A stretch of DNA of 9,163 bases from Treponema sp. UBA6988 (GTDB taxonomy: Bacteria; Spirochaetota; Spirochaetia; Treponematales; Treponemataceae), in contig DJYC01000079.1 in the NCBI GenBank assembly GCA_002448445.1, positions 1 to 9,163 on the forward strand, read 5' to 3'. Position numbers and translations under genes: made by a program. Below are positions 5,930 through 9,163 of the stretch, piece by piece; the first letter of the stretch is position 1, and each line of letters opens with the position of its first letter. The notes under the pieces are model-generated. The model saw only the letters and a list, made by a program, of their open reading frames with translations, had not been told where the DNA came from and did not search any database.

Positions 5930-8646
5930 AGCCTAAAGGAGTCGTCGTCAGGAAGTACGCAGTTCTGTTCCCAGAATGGCATTAGGGAAGCCAGGTTCGC
6001 GTCCTTTTTGTAGACGGTTTTCTTCCACTGCTCGTCGGTGAGCCTTTCCGTCATGGGCTGCTCAAACTCGTAATAGCTGAATCCGTAGCCAACAGCAATT
6101 CTCTTTCCGCCTTGGCTGTCGTTGAGCGGTATGTAGAGACGGTAAGGAACTCCAACGCCGGTTTCCAGGCAGATGCTGATTTCTGCATTTGTGAAGACGT
6201 CTGCTATGCAGGCCATCTTGAACATGTCCGGGTCGTCACTGTATGTTCCGTAGCTGCCTTTTGCGGCATGAATCAGGACAAGGCTTCCCAGGTTGTTTGC
6301 GACGGTGGAAATCCACTTGTTTTCCTGTGGGGTGATTGGCTTGTTCTGGCATTCCTTTAGGGAGATGTCCAGTGCCTTTGCGTAGATTTCCTTTAGCGTG
6401 TTCAGGCAGTCTTTCGTATCTTCGTCCATGAGCTTGTGGTCTGTGTAGACGGAAATGAGTTTGTCCACTGATGCGAGAGAGCATTCCCAGAAGGCCACAT
6501 TTGGTTCTATATAGTGTACGGGTTCGGGGAAGGGCTCCGTCCTGTATGTTGGCTCTATGGAGTCACCGCCACCCATTTCTGCACAGGACTGCTTTACGTA
6601 AAGAATCGTGTCGTGGCGGAGTTCTGCCCATGTTCCGTGTGCGGAAAGCATGCTCTTTGTGTTCCATGCGGGGCTTTCCGTAAAGTAGAAGCCTGCACCC
6701 TGCTCGAATGTGGCCTGCGTCCTTATCTGGTTGAGTATCTGGTTGTAGTAGGTCATGTTCCAGAATTTTGCGCCAGAGGAAGCGAATTCCTTTTGCAGCG
6801 CGTCAAGCCTTTCTTTTAGGGCAGGCATCTTTTTGTATTCTTCTATTGCAAGAAGGCTGTCTGCCGTGCGGGAACCCAGAGCCTTCATTATGTCAAGTCC
6901 CGTGACCACCATTCTGCCGTAGAGCCTGGGGGAGGAAACCTGGTCGTGGACGAAGGAGTCGTATGTGAACCTTTGGCCAAGGAGCTTCCATCCCATGGGT
7001 GGCTTTCTGTTTCCCTGCTCGTCTTTGTCCGATGCTGCGTAGAAGACGGAGTTGGAGCTGATTGCAGGCGGGCGGAGCTTTTCGTGGCAGAGCTTCATAA
7101 AGGCCACGAGGTTCTTTTCCTTTTTTGCCCATGACTTTAGGTCGTTTACGTTCTGTTCCTTCCACAGAGGCAGCACTTCCTTAAAGCTAAGGTCGTCGCT
7201 TAGGCCGATGAGGTCTGTCATAGGGTCAAAGATTTCCTCCCATTCGCTAAGCAGAGAGGGATTTTTGTGAACCGTGTCAATTATGAGCAGGGCTGCGGGA
7301 AGAAGGCGGAGCGAATCCTTTATGGCTTCCTTGTCTTCGTCTGACTGGCCAATAAGGAAGTTGATCCTTCCGTACCACATCTGGGCGCGGAAGTAGCTTT
7401 CAAGAATTCCGTTCTTTGTGTAGTGGCCGCGGGGCTTGTACTGGCTAAAGTCTTCTTTTGTTCCTGTTACTTCAGAAACCATGCCGCTTGCGCTCATTAC
7501 TTGCCTTATGTCGGTCTGCACGTCTGAAGGATACTTTGCAATTATGCTTTCCCTGTCCTTTTCCTTGTAGGTAACGGTCTGCTCCCAGTCGTCCGCAACG
7601 CTTTTTTCCGGCGTCATCTCAAGGACAGCCTTTGCAACCTGGAAGTATTTTATTGCAAGTGCCTTAGCCTCATCGCTTGCCCCCTGGGCGGAATTAAGGG
7701 CTGCAAGAAAATCGTCCGTAAGCTTTGAAAGCCTTGGCAGGAAATATGTTTCCTCCGTATACTGGAGAATCCTGTCAAAAATCAGGTGCTGGGCATGGGC
7801 CGCAAGGTCCGTGGTAATAAAAATCGTCGGCTTCTTTAGGTCGCTGTTCAGGGCGGTGTAGAGGTTAATCATGTCATCAGGATTTGTGTATTCCTGGGGA
7901 GCCGTCTGCTGGATTGCAAGCCTGTTCTTTTCAAGGCTGCCCGTAACTGCGCCGGAAAGCTTTATGTAGCCTGCATAGGGATAGAATTCCTTTGGAACCC
8001 CTCCCGTCCTGTAGATTTCTGCGCTTATCTTGTTGTCTTCTATGTCCGTGTAGAGGGTGAATGTTGAACCGTACAAGTCGGCACCAAAAATGTAGCCTGA
8101 CTGCCCCTGGTATTCAACCGGGTAAAAATAGTTGTAGTTGTCCTGGAAAAGAAAGAGCCCTTCGTATTCGGTGTTTGCATTTCTTAGCGGATCTCCCGTA
8201 AGCTTTACTATGGAAGCAAAGGGAACTTCTGTGCCTGTAATTTCTGCCGGGTTCTTTATGCTGCCGCCGTTTTCCGAAACTTCAAAGGCATCATTGGGGT
8301 AGAGGCGGCATACCTTGCTTGCAACTACCGCAGTGGCTCCGTCCGTTATGCCCTGAGATGGCAGTTGTGAAAAGATCATCTGGTCAGAAAGAAAGTCCTT
8401 GTGGGAGCTTGTCGCCTGGGATGCAAGAATTGCGTTGGGCGAAAGTTCCTCTTCGTGGTCTTCTGCCTGTAAAGCTGAATCATCTGCCGCAGAAGAAGCC
8501 GTGTTTTCTGTCTGGGCGGTTTTTCCACCCTTCTTTGAACAGCCTGTAAATGTAAGTGCCGTTGCAAATGCAAGCGCAGTAGCAAGTGAGGCTGCAAAGG
8601 AAAGCGCAGCTGTAGAGGCCTTGCGCAGCCTGTAAGTCTTTTTCAT
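5923..8646 (-). CDS. DUF3160-family lipoprotein
   Basis: The 907-residue product begins with a lipoprotein signal: basic KKTYRLRK (2-9), an alanine-rich hydrophobic core, and lipobox FTGC with Cys36. A Ser/Ala/acidic linker follows (about 40-80). Residues about 104-192 resemble a bacterial SH3 domain, ending in GQSGYIFGADL (181-191). The rest matches DUF3160, a family of unknown function. Hallmarks are EDFSQYKPRGHYT (398-410), YFRAQMWYGR (418-427), GWKLLGQRFTYDS (552-564), SRTADSLLAIEEY (592-604), SPAWNTKSM (658-666), GTWAELRHDTILYVKQS (671-687) and a C-terminal GFSYYEFEQPMTERLTDEQW (855-874). The frame is open to 8712, but the ATG at 8646 is chosen because AGGAG lies 6 bases before it and the signal peptide starts there. 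It is preceded by a good promoter and followed in the same direction by the MEMO-like gene, with which it probably shares a transcript. It should be anchored in a membrane facing the periplasm. Confidence 0.93.
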   Translation of the reverse strand: MKKTYRLRKASTAALSFAASLATALAFATALTFTGCSKKGGKTAQTENTASSAADDSALQAEDHEEELSPNAILASQATSSHKDFLSDQMIFSQLPSQGITDGATAVVASKVCRLYPNDAFEVSENGGSIKNPAEITGTEVPFASIVKLTGDPLRNANTEYEGLFLFQDNYNYFYPVEYQGQSGYIFGADLYGSTFTLYTDIEDNKISAEIYRTGGVPKEFYPYAGYIKLSGAVTGSLEKNRLAIQQTAPQEYTNPDDMINLYTALNSDLKKPTIFITTDLAAHAQHLIFDRILQYTEETYFLPRLSKLTDDFLAALNSAQGASDEAKALAIKYFQVAKAVLEMTPEKSVADDWEQTVTYKEKDRESIIAKYPSDVQTDIRQVMSASGMVSEVTGTKEDFSQYKPRGHYTKNGILESYFRAQMWYGRINFLIGQSDEDKEAIKDSLRLLPAALLIIDTVHKNPSLLSEWEEIFDPMTDLIGLSDDLSFKEVLPLWKEQNVNDLKSWAKKEKNLVAFMKLCHEKLRPPAISSNSVFYAASDKDEQGNRKPPMGWKLLGQRFTYDSFVHDQVSSPRLYGRMVVTGLDIMKALGSRTADSLLAIEEYKKMPALKERLDALQKEFASSGAKFWNMTYYNQILNQIRTQATFEQGAGFYFTESPAWNTKSMLSAHGTWAELRHDTILYVKQSCAEMGGGDSIEPTYRTEPFPEPVHYIEPNVAFWECSLASVDKLISVYTDHKLMDEDTKDCLNTLKEIYAKALDISLKECQNKPITPQENKWISTVANNLGSLVLIHAAKGSYGTYSDDPDMFKMACIADVFTNAEISICLETGVGVPYRLYIPLNDSQGGKRIAVGYGFSYYEFEQPMTERLTDEQWKKTVYKKDANLASLMPFWEQNCVLPDDDSFRLW

Positions 8647-8700
8647 CTGAAACTCCTGTATTTGTAAAAATATAATTGTTTTTGCTGAATTACAGACTAA

Positions 8701-8729
8701 ATTATAGAACATTTTTGCCTGAATGTCAT
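8701..8729 (-). promoter_or_regulatory. Sigma-70 type promoter for the DUF3160 gene
   Basis: On the minus strand ATGACA (8729-8724) and a perfect TATAAT (8706-8701) are spaced by 17 nt. Transcription should start near 8694, leaving a leader of about 48 nt. T-rich DNA at 8738-8753 (A-rich on the transcribed-sense strand) lies upstream, where an UP element would be. Confidence 0.7.
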
Positions 8730-8748
8730 GTGGTGGATTTTTTTTCTT

Positions 8749-9010
8749 CTTTTGGACGGTGCTCTCTAGGACGGTAGTCCTGATTGCTCTACCATCCGGT
8801 CTTTTGCTAGAATCGGCTTTTTGCCATTTTTAATGCTTAACAGTGCCATGGCGAGCTTCCTAAGTCCGGTCCCTGAGGCACTCGAAGGGCCATGTAAAAT
8901 CATAGTAAAAAATGGCAAGGAGGCCATTTTTTACGGGCTTTCCAGGGTTCCGCCTTCCGGCTCCATTCGCTTGCGCGAACGGCTGCGCCGCCCTTCCAAT
9001 CCCGCGTAGG
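8749..9010 (-). repeat. Dispersed intergenic repeat upstream of the DUF3160 gene (copy 2)
   Basis: Read on the minus strand this matches the repeat upstream of pgk: CCTACGCGGGATTG (9010-8997) through AAAGCCCGTAAAAAATGGC (8941-8923), then TAGCAAAAGA, ATGGTAGAGCA (8795-8785) and CGTCCAAAA (8758-8750). The two similar parts are split by extra DNA (about 8815-8922). A small additional hairpin, AGGAC-GGTA-GTCCT, sits at 8768-8781. GC-rich composition of 8941-9010 contrasts with the AT-rich DNA on its right. Confidence 0.72.
8821..8918. mobile_element. 98-bp palindromic insertion nested in the dispersed repeat
   Basis: The ends TTGCCATTTTT (8821-8831) and AAAAATGGCAA (8908-8918) are perfect 11-bp inverted repeats. 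The interior holds GGTCCCTGAG-GCA-CTCGAAGGGCC (8868-8891), in which CCCTGAG and CTCGAAGGG can pair around a bulge. This resembles a CCCTGAG...TCGAAGGG palindrome that I recall as scattered between genes in many bacteria; I cannot verify that here. The right end also takes part in a 12-bp stem, GTAAAAAATGGC/GCCATTTTTTAC (8905-8916/8923-8934), with loop AAGGAG. The pgk copy of the host repeat lacks this block, which suggests insertion here. No transposase is present. Confidence 0.5.
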
Positions 9011-9014
9011 CTGG

Positions 9015-9044
9015 TGCGGTGCTTCCTTAAACCGCAAATTTTTT
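9015..9044 (+). terminator. Candidate rightward terminator
   Basis: A 6-bp stem TGCGGT/ACCGCA (9015-9020 with 9031-9036) with a 10-nt loop is followed by AATTTTTT (9037-9044). No rightward gene is visible upstream, so it may only insulate the promoter that follows. Confidence 0.35.
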
Positions 9045-9045
9045 A

Positions 9046-9106
9046 GTTTACAAAATGTAAATTTATTTTTTTTATATATTGATATTTTGTAAACTTCTGG
9101 TATAAT
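9046..9106 (+). promoter_or_regulatory. Strong outward promoter with a possible operator palindrome
   Basis: TTGATA (9079-9084) and TATAAT (9101-9106) are spaced by 16 nt, with TGG just before the -10 box (extended -10 form). An 11-bp inverted repeat, GTTTACAAAAT (9046-9056) and ATTTTGTAAAC (9084-9094), straddles an AT-only tract; its right arm falls in the promoter spacer, where a bound regulator could block polymerase. The regulated gene lies beyond the window. A TTG at 9127 opens a frame to the edge, 10 bases after GAAGG, but too little is visible to call a gene. Confidence 0.6.
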
Positions 9107-9163
9107 AAGTTGAAGGTCGAATTTCCTTGTTGCAGCAGGGAAATTGGCGGAAGCGATTTTTGA

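Noticed and set aside
8647..8712. Upstream ATG at 8712 for the DUF3160 gene.
   Set aside because: It would lie upstream of the predicted transcription start and place 22 residues before a perfect lipoprotein signal; the ATG at 8646 has a good ribosome site.
8761..8800. Possible tRNA on the minus strand because of GGTAGAGCA.
   Set aside because: Only the D-arm-like string is present; no acceptor, anticodon or T-arm can be paired, and the same string occurs in the dispersed repeat before pgk.

Overview
The window looks like a chromosomal segment from a spirochaete, most likely a host-associated Treponema. This is inferred from three things: the long PGK variant, two lipoprotein-type exported proteins, and intergenic DNA packed with hairpin-forming repeats. 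There is no 16S or other decisive marker here, so the genus is a judgement. No phage, transposase, CRISPR or plasmid gene was seen.

Layout, left to right. Position 1-20 is the 5' end of a tRNA gene running off the left edge on the minus strand, with its promoter at 59-87. From about 136 to 757 there is no protein gene, only three blocks of structured repeat: a large imperfect palindrome, a tandem array of triple-hairpin units, and a dispersed repeat that runs up to the next promoter. pgk (836-2107, +) follows. The gap 2108-2705 holds a hairpin, a 141-bp element with inverted ends, and three tandem copies of a roughly 90-bp hairpin unit. A gene for a secreted protein of unknown function follows (2706-3746, +). 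Then come a 171-bp element with perfect 19-bp inverted ends and tpiA (4038-4787, +).

On the minus strand, converging on tpiA, is a two-gene unit. The first gene encodes a 907-residue DUF3160 lipoprotein (5923-8646). The second encodes a MEMO-family protein (AmmeMemoRadiSam system protein B type, 4805-5929), whose longest open frame overlaps the end of the first gene. Its lipoprotein signal peptide is buried about 75 codons into that frame, and no ATG, GTG or TTG lies close upstream in frame. A one-base frame change in a homopolymer tract would give a clean lipoprotein start. The right end (8749-9163) carries a second copy of the dispersed repeat in opposite orientation, a nested palindromic insertion, and a strong outward-facing promoter over a palindrome that could be an operator.

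How it fits together. Pgk and TpiA are glycolytic enzymes, and each has its own promoter of the same form, TTGAAT-N17-TAnnnT. They are not an operon, because an exported-protein gene and repeats separate them. The DUF3160 and MEMO-like proteins both carry lipoprotein-type N-termini and probably act at the cell envelope; their joint role is unknown. The most unusual content is the repeat landscape (at least five structured families, some with base changes that preserve pairing) and the broken or slippery start of the MEMO-like gene.
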